From DATLFS01 sp035540935 (GTDB lineage: Bacteria; Actinomycetota; CADDZG01; WHSQ01): a stretch of 12,908 nucleotides of DNA. The stretch lies in assembly GCA_035540935.1 (NCBI GenBank), contig DATLFS010000009.1:1-12908 (forward strand), written 5' to 3'. A program made the translations under genes and the position numbers. Positions 1 through 7,314 of this stretch are shown here, piece by piece. Under the pieces are notes generated by a model. It did not search any database, was not told where the DNA came from, and saw nothing but the letters and a program-made list of their open reading frames with translations. Positions within the stretch are counted from its first letter, which is position 1; each line of letters opens with the position of its first letter.

Positions 1-2
1 GG

Positions 3-260
3 CCGAAAGGGAACGCGGCCGTCGGTCTCACCAACCGCCGCCTCATGTTCTTCAACTACAGCGCGCTCGGGAAGCCGAAGGACCTGGTCGGCGAGATCCC
101 GCTCGAGCAGATCGTGAGCGTCGAGCAGGGCCAGAAGAAGATCATGCACAACGTGCGCTTCGGCTTCAGCGACGGTTCGGCCGTGGAGGTCGAGTGCGCC
201 AAGATGGAGAAGGTCGGCGATTTCGTGTCGACCTTCCAGCGGGTCAAGGCGGGCACGTAG
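3..260 (+). CDS. Bacterial PH-domain-like protein, 5' truncated
   Basis: This is the C-terminal part of a protein whose start lies left of the window; the frame is open from base 3, giving 85 residues before TAG at 258-260. The stretch AVGLTNRRLMFF, followed by an alternating hydrophobic pattern (IPLEQIVSV, then VRFGFSDGSAVEVEC) and a closing amphipathic helix (KVGDFVSTFQRV), resembles the small bacterial PH (bPH) fold, in which a 'TNRRL(L/M)FF' strand is common. Such domains occur in small proteins of mostly unknown role. No signal peptide or membrane segment is visible in the part present. The ATG at 45 falls inside the conserved strand, so it is unlikely to be the true start. The family assignment is by pattern only and moderate; the existence of the gene is more certain. 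Confidence 0.6.
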   Translation, partial: PKGNAAVGLTNRRLMFFNYSALGKPKDLVGEIPLEQIVSVEQGQKKIMHNVRFGFSDGSAVEVECAKMEKVGDFVSTFQRVKAGT

Positions 261-283
261 CCGCCGCTCCTCGGGCCAGCCGG

Positions 284-289
284 TAAGGT
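284..289 (+). promoter_or_regulatory. -10-like hexamer TAAGGT for gmd (candidate leaderless start)
   Basis: TAAGGT ends 7 nt before the GTG at 297, the distance expected if transcription begins at or next to the start codon. No Shine-Dalgarno lies upstream of that GTG. No convincing -35 box is seen at 17 nt spacing, which is common in GC-rich actinobacteria. Confidence 0.45.
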
Positions 290-296
290 TGGCGCC

Positions 297-1319
297 GTGG
301 CTCGCACCGCTCTGATCACCGGCGTCACCGGCCAGGACGGCTCCTACCTGGCCGAACTGCTCCTGGCCAAGGGATACGAGGTTCACGGCCTCATCCGGCG
401 CGCCTCGTCGTTCAACACGGGTCGGCTCGACCCGATCTACCGGGATCCACACGAGGGGGGCGTCCGCTTCCTGATGCACTACGGCGACCTCTCCGACTCG
501 GGGTCGCTCGTCAACCTGATCCGTAACCTGGAACCCGACGAGGTCTATCACCTCGGCGCGCAGAGCCACGTGAAGGTCTCGTTCGAAGTACCCGAGTACA
601 CGGCCGACGCGACCGGCATGGGGACGATCCGCATGCTCGAGGCGATCCGCGCCTCGGGGGTGGAGACGCGCTTCTATCAGGCGGGCTCGTCGGAGATGTT
701 CGGCATCGCGCCGGCGCCGCAGAGCGAGGAGACCCCGTTCCACCCGCGGAGTCCCTACGGGGTCGCCAAGGTCTTCGCCCACTGGGCGACCGTGAACTAC
801 CGGGAGTCGTACGGCATGTTCGCCTCGAACGGGATCCTGTTCAATCACGAGAGCGAGCGCCGGGGCGAGACCTTCGTCACCCGCAAGATCACCCGGGCGG
901 TGGCACGGATCAAAGCCGGCATCCAGAAGAAGCTCTACCTCGGCAATCTCGAGGCCCGTCGCGACTGGGGCTACGCGCCGGAATACGTCGAGGCCATGTG
1001 GATGATGCTCCAGCAGGACGAGCCGGGCGACTACGTCATCGCCACAGGCGAGTCCCACACCGTCGCCGAGTTCTGCGGGGTCGCTTTCGACCACGCCGGT
1101 CTCGGCGACTTCCGCGACTACGTCGAGATCGACCCGAACTATTACCGTCCCGCGGAGGTCCATTTCCTCGAGGGCGACGCGCGGAAGGCGCGCGAGGTCC
1201 TCGGATGGAAGCCGAGAGTCACGTTCACCGAGCTGGTGCGCCTGATGGTCGACGCCGATATCGCTTTGCTCGACGACGAGCTCTCCGGGCGCCTCGTGCG
1301 CCAGGATCGCGATCACTAG
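297..1319 (+). CDS. gmd: GDP-mannose 4,6-dehydratase
   Basis: Converts GDP-D-mannose to GDP-4-keto-6-deoxy-D-mannose in the cytoplasm, the first step toward GDP-fucose, GDP-rhamnose or related deoxysugars for surface glycans. The 340-residue protein is close to the family length and complete. It is an extended short-chain dehydrogenase: the NADP-binding TGVTGQDG lies at residues 8-15; the family signature around SSFNTGRLD is at 37-45; the active-site region has S131-S132-E133 (SSEMFG) and the catalytic YGVAK with Y154 and K158; [16 protein letters not shown] and the C-terminal [20 protein letters not shown] are GMD hallmarks. The GTG start at 297 places the Rossmann strand directly at the N-terminus as expected; no Shine-Dalgarno is seen. 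No GDP-fucose synthase or reductase partner is in the window, so the final sugar cannot be inferred. A flippase gene lies 4.4 kb downstream but is separated by purine genes. Confidence 0.96.
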   Translation: MARTALITGVTGQDGSYLAELLLAKGYEVHGLIRRASSFNTGRLDPIYRDPHEGGVRFLMHYGDLSDSGSLVNLIRNLEPDEVYHLGAQSHVKVSFEVPEYTADATGMGTIRMLEAIRASGVETRFYQAGSSEMFGIAPAPQSEETPFHPRSPYGVAKVFAHWATVNYRESYGMFASNGILFNHESERRGETFVTRKITRAVARIKAGIQKKLYLGNLEARRDWGYAPEYVEAMWMMLQQDEPGDYVIATGESHTVAEFCGVAFDHAGLGDFRDYVEIDPNYYRPAEVHFLEGDARKAREVLGWKPRVTFTELVRLMVDADIALLDDELSGRLVRQDRDH

Positions 1320-1395
1320 AGCGCGAAGAAAGCCGGTCCAAACGCCGGGATGGAGGCGCGCCGTTAGATAGGGTCTTGGGTAACGGCAGCCGACA

Positions 1396-1400
1396 GGGAG
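1396..1400 (+). promoter_or_regulatory. Shine-Dalgarno GGGAG for guaB3
   Basis: GGGAG sits 6 nt before the GTG at 1407 and supports that start. A weak -10-like TAGGGT (1369-1374) would place the mRNA start near 1381. Confidence 0.6.
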
Positions 1401-1406
1401 AGCCTC

Positions 1407-2567
1407 GTGGAACTTGAGATCGGAATCGGCAAGTCGGGGCGGCGCGCCTACGGCTTCGACGACATCGCCATCGTCCCGTCGCGGCGCACTCGTGACCCCG
1501 ACGACGTCGACATCACCTGGGAGATCGACGGCTACCGGTTCGAACTGCCGCTGCTGGCTTCGGCTATGGACGGGGTCGTCTCCCCCTCGACGGCGACCGA
1601 GATCGGGCGGCTAGGAGGTCTTGCCGTCCTCAACCTCGAGGGACTGCAGACCCGCTACGAAGACCCGGAGGCCGTCCTGCAGGAGATCGCCACGTTGCCG
1701 GAGGATCGCGCCACCCTGCGGATGCAGGAGATCTACCGCGAGCCGATCAAAGAGGAGCTGATCGGCCGGCGGATCCGCGAGATCAAGGACGCGGGCTACA
1801 CCGCAGCCGCATCGCTGACTCCCCAGCGGGTCGAGGCGTATCACAAGCTCGCACTCGAGGCGGAGCTGGACATCCTGGTCATCCAGGGGACGGTCGTCTC
1901 GGCGGAGCACGTCTCCACCCGCACGGAGCCGCTCAACCTGAAACGCTTCATCTCGACCTACGACCTTCCGGTGATCGTCGGCGGATGCGCCTCCTACTCG
2001 ACCGCGCTTCACCTCATGCGCACGGGGGCGATGGGCATCCTCGTCGGCGTCGGCCCCGGCGCCGCCTGCACCACCCGTGGAGTGCTCGGGATCGGCGTCC
2101 CGCAGGCAACCGCGATCGCCGACGCCGCCGGCGCCCGCATCCGGCATCTCGATGAGACCGGGAGGTACTGCCACGTCATCGCCGACGGCGGCATGCGCAC
2201 GGGAGGGGATATCGCCAAGGCGATCGCCTGCGGGGCCGACGCCGTGATGATCGGGTCTCCGCTCGCGGCCGCCGTGGAGGCACCCGGTCGCGGCTACCAC
2301 TGGGGCATGGCGACGTTCCACCCGTCGCTCCCGCGCGGCGCCCGGGTCAAGACGTCGACGATCGGGACGCTCGAGGAGATCCTGACCGGCCCCGCCAGGG
2401 AGAACGACGGCCGCCTCAACCTCTTCGGCGCCCTGCGGACCTCGATGGCCACCTGCGGCTACGCCAACGTGAAGGAGTTCCAGAAGGCCGAGGTGATGGT
2501 CGCGCCGGCCCTCCAGACGGAGGGGAAGCTGCTGCAAAGGACGCAGCAGGTCGGCATGGGCCGCTGA
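1407..2567 (+). CDS. guaB3: GuaB3-type IMP dehydrogenase/GMP reductase family protein
   Basis: A member of the IMPDH/GMPR TIM-barrel family, 386 residues, without the two CBS domains that bring classic GuaB to about 490 residues. The barrel begins with [10 protein letters not shown] (16-25), followed by [10 protein letters not shown] (51-60). The catalytic loop [11 protein letters not shown] carries the nucleophile Cys221; phosphate-binding [11 protein letters not shown] is at 259-269 and GADAVMIGS at 276-284; the [16 protein letters not shown] segment (296-311) is characteristic of the GuaB3 branch. Where IMPDH has an NAD-binding Asp after the barrel strand, this protein reads [11 protein letters not shown] (155-165). 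Established: GuaB3 paralogues occur in Actinobacteria and Cyanobacteria, and a cyanobacterial one has been reported to act as a GMP reductase. Whether this protein makes XMP from IMP or returns GMP to IMP is not decided by sequence alone. guaA lies 1.6 kb downstream on the same strand. The start has a Shine-Dalgarno and the gene is followed by a terminator hairpin. Confidence 0.92.
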   Translation: MELEIGIGKSGRRAYGFDDIAIVPSRRTRDPDDVDITWEIDGYRFELPLLASAMDGVVSPSTATEIGRLGGLAVLNLEGLQTRYEDPEAVLQEIATLPEDRATLRMQEIYREPIKEELIGRRIREIKDAGYTAAASLTPQRVEAYHKLALEAELDILVIQGTVVSAEHVSTRTEPLNLKRFISTYDLPVIVGGCASYSTALHLMRTGAMGILVGVGPGAACTTRGVLGIGVPQATAIADAAGARIRHLDETGRYCHVIADGGMRTGGDIAKAIACGADAVMIGSPLAAAVEAPGRGYHWGMATFHPSLPRGARVKTSTIGTLEEILTGPARENDGRLNLFGALRTSMATCGYANVKEFQKAEVMVAPALQTEGKLLQRTQQVGMGR

Positions 2568-2590
2568 CGCACCGGGTTTCATCCGTTCGC

Positions 2591-2614
2591 GAGAGGGGCC
2601 TGCGGGCCCCTCTT
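2591..2614 (+). terminator. Terminator hairpin after guaB3
   Basis: A perfect 9-bp GC-rich stem (2592-2600 with 2605-2613) closes a TGCG loop, extendable by one G-T pair, 23 nt after the guaB3 stop. Only a very short T run follows, as is usual in GC-rich actinobacteria. It separates guaB3 from the regulator gene. Confidence 0.75.
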
Positions 2615-2629
2615 CCGCGTGCGGCATCG

Positions 2630-2647
2630 TAAGGTACGGAGTATCAT
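2630..2647 (+). promoter_or_regulatory. Candidate -10 elements upstream of the Lrp/AsnC gene
   Basis: Two TANNNT-type hexamers, TAAGGT (2630-2635) and TATCAT (2642-2647), lie between the guaB3 terminator and the regulator gene. TATCAT would start an mRNA near 2654 with a leader of about 56 nt. AGG at 2698-2700 precedes the ATG at 2710 by 9 nt as a modest ribosome binding site. No clear -35 box is seen. Confidence 0.4.
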
Positions 2648-2709
2648 CTGCCTAACGAACGCAGGGCGGTAGCGTTCGCCACTTTCCTTTCATCGAGAGG
2701 TGTACGACG

Positions 2710-3237
2710 ATGACTTTGGACACCATCGATAGGCAGATACTCCGCCTCCTCCGGGCGGACGGCCGCATGCCGCACGCCGCGATCGCGAAAGAGGTAGGGC
2801 TCTCCGCGCCTGCGGTCCACGACCGGGTTCGGAAGCTCGAACGGGCCGGTTTCATCGCCGGCTATTGCGCGGTGCTGGACCCCGCCGGTCTGGACCGGAT
2901 GCACGTCGCCTTCATCCAGGTGACGCTGGTCGAGGGGAGCGAGTTCGCGATGGACGACGAGATCGTGGCGCGGATCTGCGACGAGCGGGACGTGCTCGAG
3001 TTCCATCGCATCGCGGGCGAGGACTGTTATCTGATCAAGGTCCGCACGGCGACGAACAAGGATCTCGAGGACCTGCTTCGCCGGATCCGGATGATCCGCG
3101 GGGTTTCGCGCACCCGCACGACCGTGGTTCTTTCGACCGAGCTGGAGAAGCCTTCGATCGAGGTTCCGGACCCCACACCGGCCGAGGCGATGCCGCCCCG
3201 CCGCGCGTCCGACGGAAGCAGGCGCATCGCCCGTTAG
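2710..3237 (+). CDS. Lrp/AsnC family transcriptional regulator
   Basis: A DNA-binding feast/famine regulator that normally responds to amino acids or related small molecules and assembles as dimers or octamers. Residues 4-47 form the winged HTH: LDTIDRQILRLLRADGR, then the recognition-helix region SAPAVHDRVRKLERAG (32-47), followed by the family's GFIAGYCAVLDP linker. The RAM ligand-binding/oligomerisation domain runs from about 64 to 142 and includes the GEDCYLIKV strand (103-111) and VSRTRTTVVLST (132-143). At 175 residues it is longer than the usual 150; the extra 30 residues are a Pro/Glu/Arg-rich, probably disordered tail. It lies between guaB3 and the methyltransferase-guaA pair on the same strand, with its own promoter candidates and a terminator just upstream. 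The effector and targets are unknown; control of flanking genes is only a neighbourhood inference. Confidence 0.93.
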   Translation: MTLDTIDRQILRLLRADGRMPHAAIAKEVGLSAPAVHDRVRKLERAGFIAGYCAVLDPAGLDRMHVAFIQVTLVEGSEFAMDDEIVARICDERDVLEFHRIAGEDCYLIKVRTATNKDLEDLLRRIRMIRGVSRTRTTVVLSTELEKPSIEVPDPTPAEAMPPRRASDGSRRIAR

Positions 3238-3240
3238 CAT
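3235..3240 (+). promoter_or_regulatory. -10-like hexamer TAGCAT for the methyltransferase gene
   Basis: TAGCAT overlaps the stop codon of the Lrp/AsnC gene and ends 9 nt before the ATG at 3250. No Shine-Dalgarno is visible before that ATG, so a leaderless or nearly leaderless mRNA is plausible. Confidence 0.4.
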
Positions 3241-3249
3241 GCTGCGGCT

Positions 3250-4134
3250 ATGAGTGAGCCGAGGAGCGTTGCGCAGTTGTTGGAGGTCGCGACGCGCGTA
3301 CTGGCGGACTCCACGCACATCTTTGAGGACCACGACAACCGCGACGAGGCCGAGCGGCTGCTGGCCCATGTGCTCGACGTGGAGCCCGAGGATCTCGACG
3401 ACGAGGACGAACCCAACGCACGGGAGCGGGAGAGGTTCCTGGCGCTCGTCGCCCGGCGCGCCGCAGGGGAGCCGTTCCCTTTCCTGGTGGGTTACATCGA
3501 GTTCTACGGCCTTCACCTGCGCGTCGATCCGGGACCTTTCGTCCCGCGCCCGTCTAGCGAGCTGACGGTCGCCCGCGCCGTTCGTCACGCTCGCCGGAGA
3601 AAGCGCGGGCGGCCGGTCGTCGTAGACGTGTGCACGGGTTCCGGCCCAATCGCCCTCGCGATCGCAGACGAGCTTCCACGCGCCGAGGTATGGGGCGTCG
3701 ACATCGATCGCAGTGGCGTGGTGCTGGCGCGCAAGAACGCCACGTCGCTCGGGATCAAGAACGCGCGCTTCAGAGCCGGAGACATGTACGGAGGGCTGCC
3801 GCGGCGGCTCCGTGGGAACGTCGACGTCGTCACCGGGCACATCCCCTACGTGCCGCCGCACGAGCTAGACGATCTGCCGACCGAGGTGCGGGGTTACGAA
3901 CCGGTTCATACACTCTCCGACCACAGCGCAGACGGGCTGGGCCTCATCCGCCGCGCCGCGGCCGAGGCGCCGGAGTGGCTGTCGCCGGGAGGCTGGCTTC
4001 TCCTGGAGTTGTCGCACGACCTCGTCAAGAAGGTGTCCCGGATCTGCACGCTGGCGGGCTTCGACGTCGTCGGGGTCGCGGACGACGAAGACGACCTGAG
4101 CGTCGTGGTGGAGGCGAGACTCCCCGTCCGCTAG
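3250..4134 (+). CDS. PrmC/HemK-like class I SAM-dependent methyltransferase with altered NPPY motif
   Basis: Resembles PrmC/HemK, which methylates the GGQ glutamine of peptide-chain release factors. At 294 residues it has the family length. The helical N-terminal domain (1-75) contains an acidic run (EPEDLDDEDEP); the linker with GYIEFYGLHLRVDPG and FVPRPSSE (97-104) matches the 'F..P..LIPRPETE' segment of PrmC. SAM-binding motif I is DVCTGSGPIAL (126-136), followed by GVDIDRSGVVLARKN (149-163). The family's catalytic (N/D)PPY is replaced by GHIPY (196-200, His197), although the following YVPP and the YEPVHTLSDHSADGL region (216-230) keep the PrmC pattern. In E. coli PrmC the NPPY asparagine contacts the substrate glutamine, so altered activity or a different substrate is possible. 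It starts 12 nt after the Lrp gene and ends 42 nt before guaA. A methyltransferase is well supported; the release-factor role is not. Confidence 0.85.
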   Translation: MSEPRSVAQLLEVATRVLADSTHIFEDHDNRDEAERLLAHVLDVEPEDLDDEDEPNARERERFLALVARRAAGEPFPFLVGYIEFYGLHLRVDPGPFVPRPSSELTVARAVRHARRRKRGRPVVVDVCTGSGPIALAIADELPRAEVWGVDIDRSGVVLARKNATSLGIKNARFRAGDMYGGLPRRLRGNVDVVTGHIPYVPPHELDDLPTEVRGYEPVHTLSDHSADGLGLIRRAAAEAPEWLSPGGWLLLELSHDLVKKVSRICTLAGFDVVGVADDEDDLSVVVEARLPVR

Positions 4135-4165
4135 GGAGAGCCGGAGATCGCGAAAGCCCGCGCGG

Positions 4166-4171
4166 TACGCT
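4166..4171 (+). promoter_or_regulatory. -10-like hexamer TACGCT for guaA (candidate leaderless start)
   Basis: TACGCT ends 5 nt before the ATG at 4177, and no Shine-Dalgarno is present. This is the geometry of a leaderless transcript; the -35 region is not recognisable. Confidence 0.4.
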
Positions 4172-4176
4172 GAATC

Positions 4177-5709
4177 ATGGACACGGTTCTGGTGATCGAT
4201 TTCGGCGCGCAGTACGCTCAGCTCATCGCCCGCCGTGTACGCGAATGCCACGTCTACTCCGAGATCGTGCCTCACGACGTGCCGGTCAAGGAGCTGTCGC
4301 TCCGGCGCCCCGCCGGGATCATCCTTTCGGGCGGCCCGAAGAGCGTTCACCAGCCGGGCGCGCCCGATATCGACCCCCAGGTCTTCAAGCTCGGGGTGCC
4401 GGTCCTGGGCATCTGCTACGGCCAGCAACTCATGGCGAAGACGTTGGGCGGCGAGGTGGCCCGCACCGGCATCGCCGAGTTCGGCAAGACCGAGATCGAG
4501 GTGAACACGCCGGAGTCGATCTTGTTCGGGGAACTGCCGAGCCGCCAGACGGTGTGGATGAGCCACAACGACGCCGTGACCGGACCCCCCGACGGGTTCC
4601 GTGTGACCGCCTCCACGCCGGCCGCGCCCGTGGCGGCATTCGAGGACCCGGAGCGCGGCTTCTACGGCGTGCAGTTCCATCCCGAGGTGGCGCACACGCC
4701 GCGGGGGGTCGAGGTCCTGAAGAACTTCCTATACGACGCGTGCGACCTGCTCCCCCAGTGGACGATGACCTCGATCATCGAGGCGGCCGTCGAGCAGGTC
4801 CGCGCGCAGGTCGGGGACGCTCGAGTCGTCTGCGGCCTGTCCGGAGGTGTCGATTCGGCCGTCGCGGCCGCTCTGGTGCACCGTGCGGTGGGCGATCAGC
4901 TCACGTGCGTGTTCGTCGATCACGGTCTGTTGCGCGCCGGCGAGGCGGAGCAGGTAGAGGAGACCTTCCGGCGCCACCTCGGCACCGACCTGATCCACGT
5001 CAAGGCCTCCGATCGGTTCCTCGAGCGCCTCGCCGGTGTCTCGGATCCGGAGGCCAAGAGGAAGATCATCGGCGAGACCTTCATCCGCGTCTTCGAGGAG
5101 GTCGCCCGGGACGAGATCGAGGACGCGCGTTTCCTCGTCCAGGGCACGCTCTACCCGGACGTGATCGAGTCGGGGACTCGCGACGCTGCGAAGATCAAGA
5201 GCCATCACAACGTCGGCGGTCTGCCGGAGGACATGAACTTCGAGCTGGTCGAGCCCCTGCGGAACCTGTTCAAGGACGAGGTGAGGCGCGCCGGTGAAGA
5301 ACTCGGTCTGCCGGAGGAGATCGTGTGGCGGCAACCGTTCCCGGGTCCGGGACTCGCGGTACGAATCATCGGCGACGTCACGCCCGAGCGTCTCGACACG
5401 CTGCGTGCAGCCGACAACGTGGTCTATCAGGAGATGAAGCGCGCGGGGCTGCTGCGGAAGATCTGGCAAAGCTTCGCCGTGCTTCCCGCCGTGAGGTCGG
5501 TCGGCGTCATGGGTGACGAGCGCACCTACGGATACCCGATCGTCCTGCGGGCGGTGACGAGCGAGGACGCTATGACGGCCGACTGGGCGCGCCTCGACTA
5601 CGACCTCCTCGAGCGCATCTCCAGCCGGATCGTGAACGAGGTGCCGGGGGTCAATCGCGTGGTTTACGACATCACGTCGAAGCCGCCCGGCACCATCGAA
5701 TGGGAGTAG
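4177..5709 (+). CDS. guaA: GMP synthase, glutamine-hydrolysing
   Basis: Catalyses the ATP- and glutamine-dependent amination of XMP to GMP, the last step of GMP synthesis, in the cytoplasm. All parts are present in 510 residues, the normal length. The class I glutamine amidotransferase domain (1-190) has the nucleophile Cys80 in GICYGQQ and the His168/Glu170 pair in QFHPE. The ATP pyrophosphatase domain starts with the P-loop SGGVDS (222-227). The C-terminal dimerisation domain carries the strongly conserved [11 protein letters not shown] and ends with the family's typical KPPGTIEWE. The ATG start puts the conserved [17 protein letters not shown] at the very N-terminus. It lies downstream of guaB3 and the PrmC-like gene, and its last 10 bases overlap the start of the flippase gene, suggesting shared transcription and translational coupling. 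Confidence 0.98.
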   Translation: MDTVLVIDFGAQYAQLIARRVRECHVYSEIVPHDVPVKELSLRRPAGIILSGGPKSVHQPGAPDIDPQVFKLGVPVLGICYGQQLMAKTLGGEVARTGIAEFGKTEIEVNTPESILFGELPSRQTVWMSHNDAVTGPPDGFRVTASTPAAPVAAFEDPERGFYGVQFHPEVAHTPRGVEVLKNFLYDACDLLPQWTMTSIIEAAVEQVRAQVGDARVVCGLSGGVDSAVAAALVHRAVGDQLTCVFVDHGLLRAGEAEQVEETFRRHLGTDLIHVKASDRFLERLAGVSDPEAKRKIIGETFIRVFEEVARDEIEDARFLVQGTLYPDVIESGTRDAAKIKSHHNVGGLPEDMNFELVEPLRNLFKDEVRRAGEELGLPEEIVWRQPFPGPGLAVRIIGDVTPERLDTLRAADNVVYQEMKRAGLLRKIWQSFAVLPAVRSVGVMGDERTYGYPIVLRAVTSEDAMTADWARLDYDLLERISSRIVNEVPGVNRVVYDITSKPPGTIEWE

Positions 5710-7202
5710 AGGTCTCGGCGCGCCGAGGCTCCTCAGACCTCCTCAAGATCCTCTCCGGCACCTCGCAGAACGTGCTGGGGATAGGCATCGCCGCCGCCGC
5801 GACCCTCGCCGCGCAGGTTCTGATCTCCCGGACCCTCGGGACCTCGGGCTTCGGCGTCGTGACGGTCGTCACGCAGGCCGCCTTCGTCGCGTCGTTCGCG
5901 ACCCGCGCGGGGATGGACATGGCCGTCCTGCGCACCGTCGCGGTCGACGCGGGAAGGGAGAGCTACGACCGCATCCGCGGCAGGGTCGCCCGTGCGGCGC
6001 AGGTGGCGTTCGTCGCGAGCGTCGTGGTCGTGCTCGCGGCGATCGCCGGTGCCGACGAGATCCGCCGCGTCTTCTCGCTCGATCCGCAGGGGAGCCGCTA
6101 CTCGGTCGAAGCCGCGGCCGTCGCCTTGCCTTTCGTGGCGCTTACGAACGTGTGGCTGGCGGCGACGCGCGGACTGAAGATGATGCGATACACCCTCTAC
6201 GTCTTCTGGGCGGGCCAGCCCCTCCTTTGGATCGCGCTCATGGTGTTCGCCTGGAGAGCCTCTCCGTCGGAGTGGGCGACGGTCGCCGCCTACTCCGCCT
6301 CCTGGGCCGCGGCGGCGGCGGCGGCGTGGTGGTGCTGGCGCCGCGAGAGCCGCACGTGGCCGGCGGAGGCCCCCGACGCGGGGGAGATGAAGGCTTTGTT
6401 CCGGTACGCAGGGCCGCGTGCTCCGGCGGCCCTGTTCTCACAGCTGCTGTTCTGGACCGACCTGTTCGTCCTCACGCGCTACGTGTCCGACGCCGATGTG
6501 GGTGTCTACTCGGCCGCGTTGCGGGCCGGCCAGGTGGTGGTTCTGTTCCTGACGAGTGTCAACCTGATGTTCAGTCCCTACGTCGCGGATCTTCACAACC
6601 GGGGTGAGATCCGGCGCCTAGACACTTTGTTCAAGAGCCTGACGCGCTGGACGCTGGCCGCGACGCTGCCGGCGTTCCTGTTGATCGCGGTGGCTCCCGA
6701 GGACGTGCTTCGTATCTTCGGCTCCGGGTTCGGCGGCGGCGGCGCCGCGCTGCTCATCCTGCTGGCGGGGCAATTGGTCAACATCGCCACCGGAAGCGCC
6801 GGTTTCGTCCTGATCATGGCGGGCCGGACCGGGTGGGATCTGGCGGTCTACCTCGGCGCGTTGACGCTCGACCTGGCGCTCGCCTTCGCGCTCTGCCCGC
6901 GCTACGGGATCGAAGGGGCGGCGATGGCCAACGCGGTGACGTTCGCGACGGCGAACACCGTGCGCCTCGCGCTCGTCAAGCGGCTGGTCGGGATCCAGCC
7001 CTACGATCGGTCCTACCTTCGCTTGATCGCACCGGCCGCAGCCGCCGCGGCGGCGATGCTGGCGGTGCAGCCGGCCGGCCGGGGCACGCTGGGCGTCGTG
7101 CTGACCGGCCTCACCGGGCTCGGGGCCTACACCGTGGTCTATCTCCTCGCCGGGCTCACTCCGCCCGAGCGCGCCGCGGCGCGCCGGCTGCTTCGGCGGT
7201 AG
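5700..7202 (+). CDS. MOP-superfamily flippase (oligosaccharide/polysaccharide transporter-like)
   Basis: A 500-residue integral membrane protein with about 12-14 hydrophobic segments, the size and layout of the multidrug/oligosaccharidyl-lipid/polysaccharide (MOP) exporters such as Wzx-type flippases, which move lipid-linked glycans across the cytoplasmic membrane. The N-terminus ([19 protein letters not shown], then the segment [17 protein letters not shown]) is the typical Wzx-like opening; the second half begins near the start of [19 protein letters not shown], and [21 protein letters not shown] with the following [13 protein letters not shown] is the usual late-segment pattern. The ATG at 5700 overlaps the guaA stop by 10 nt and lacks its own clear ribosome binding site, implying coupled translation. 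The substrate cannot be told. gmd in the same window hints at deoxysugar surface glycans, but no glycosyltransferase is nearby. MurJ is less likely because the signature is closer to general polysaccharide transporters. Confidence 0.87.
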   Translation: MGVEVSARRGSSDLLKILSGTSQNVLGIGIAAAATLAAQVLISRTLGTSGFGVVTVVTQAAFVASFATRAGMDMAVLRTVAVDAGRESYDRIRGRVARAAQVAFVASVVVVLAAIAGADEIRRVFSLDPQGSRYSVEAAAVALPFVALTNVWLAATRGLKMMRYTLYVFWAGQPLLWIALMVFAWRASPSEWATVAAYSASWAAAAAAAWWCWRRESRTWPAEAPDAGEMKALFRYAGPRAPAALFSQLLFWTDLFVLTRYVSDADVGVYSAALRAGQVVVLFLTSVNLMFSPYVADLHNRGEIRRLDTLFKSLTRWTLAATLPAFLLIAVAPEDVLRIFGSGFGGGGAALLILLAGQLVNIATGSAGFVLIMAGRTGWDLAVYLGALTLDLALAFALCPRYGIEGAAMANAVTFATANTVRLALVKRLVGIQPYDRSYLRLIAPAAAAAAAMLAVQPAGRGTLGVVLTGLTGLGAYTVVYLLAGLTPPERAAARRLLRR

Positions 7203-7311
7203 CCTCCTCGTCGTATCCGCGGGAGCTCGAGCTATCGGGCTGAGAGGGCGGCAAGACGCGCCGCCGACCGCATGAACCTGATCCGGGTAACGCCGGCGAA
7301 GGGAGGAGGCT
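7201..7311 (+). promoter_or_regulatory. TPP (thi-box) riboswitch controlling the downstream symporter
   Basis: The RNA would bind thiamine pyrophosphate and repress the symporter when TPP is plentiful. Conserved elements are in the correct order: GGGAGC (7221-7226), CTGAGA (7240-7245), then ATGAACCTGATC (7272-7283) and GGGTAACGCCGGCGAAGGGA (7285-7304), which closely match the thi-box consensus. Supported helices: P2 7219-7222/7268-7271, P3 7224-7230/7235-7241 (one G-U), optional P3a 7247-7252/7260-7265, P4 7277-7279/7300-7302, P5 7283-7286/7293-7296. For P1, either a short TCC/GGA pairing (7216-7218/7305-7307) or a perfect 9-bp helix between 7201-7209 and 7303-7311 is possible. Both include the Shine-Dalgarno GGAGGAGG at 7302-7309. 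No terminator hairpin fits between the aptamer and the start at 7315, so control is probably translational. Confidence 0.95.
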
Positions 7312-7314
7312 CCT

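Noticed and set aside
1320..1406. Possible small RNA or terminator between gmd and guaB3
   Set aside because: Only short GC matches are present, with no stable stem followed by T residues; nothing beyond a weak -10 and a ribosome binding site could be supported.
1611..2627. Minus-strand open frame of 338 codons opposite guaB3
   Set aside because: It is an antisense shadow of guaB3 and also spans the terminator hairpin.
2644..3861. Minus-strand open frame of 405 codons across the Lrp and methyltransferase genes
   Set aside because: It is antisense to two genes with clear family signatures, has biased composition, and no promoter or ribosome binding site.
3630..5297. Plus-strand open frame of 555 codons spanning the methyltransferase and guaA genes
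   Set aside because: The product is extremely Arg/Gly-rich with no domain, and it conflicts with two well-supported genes in other frames.
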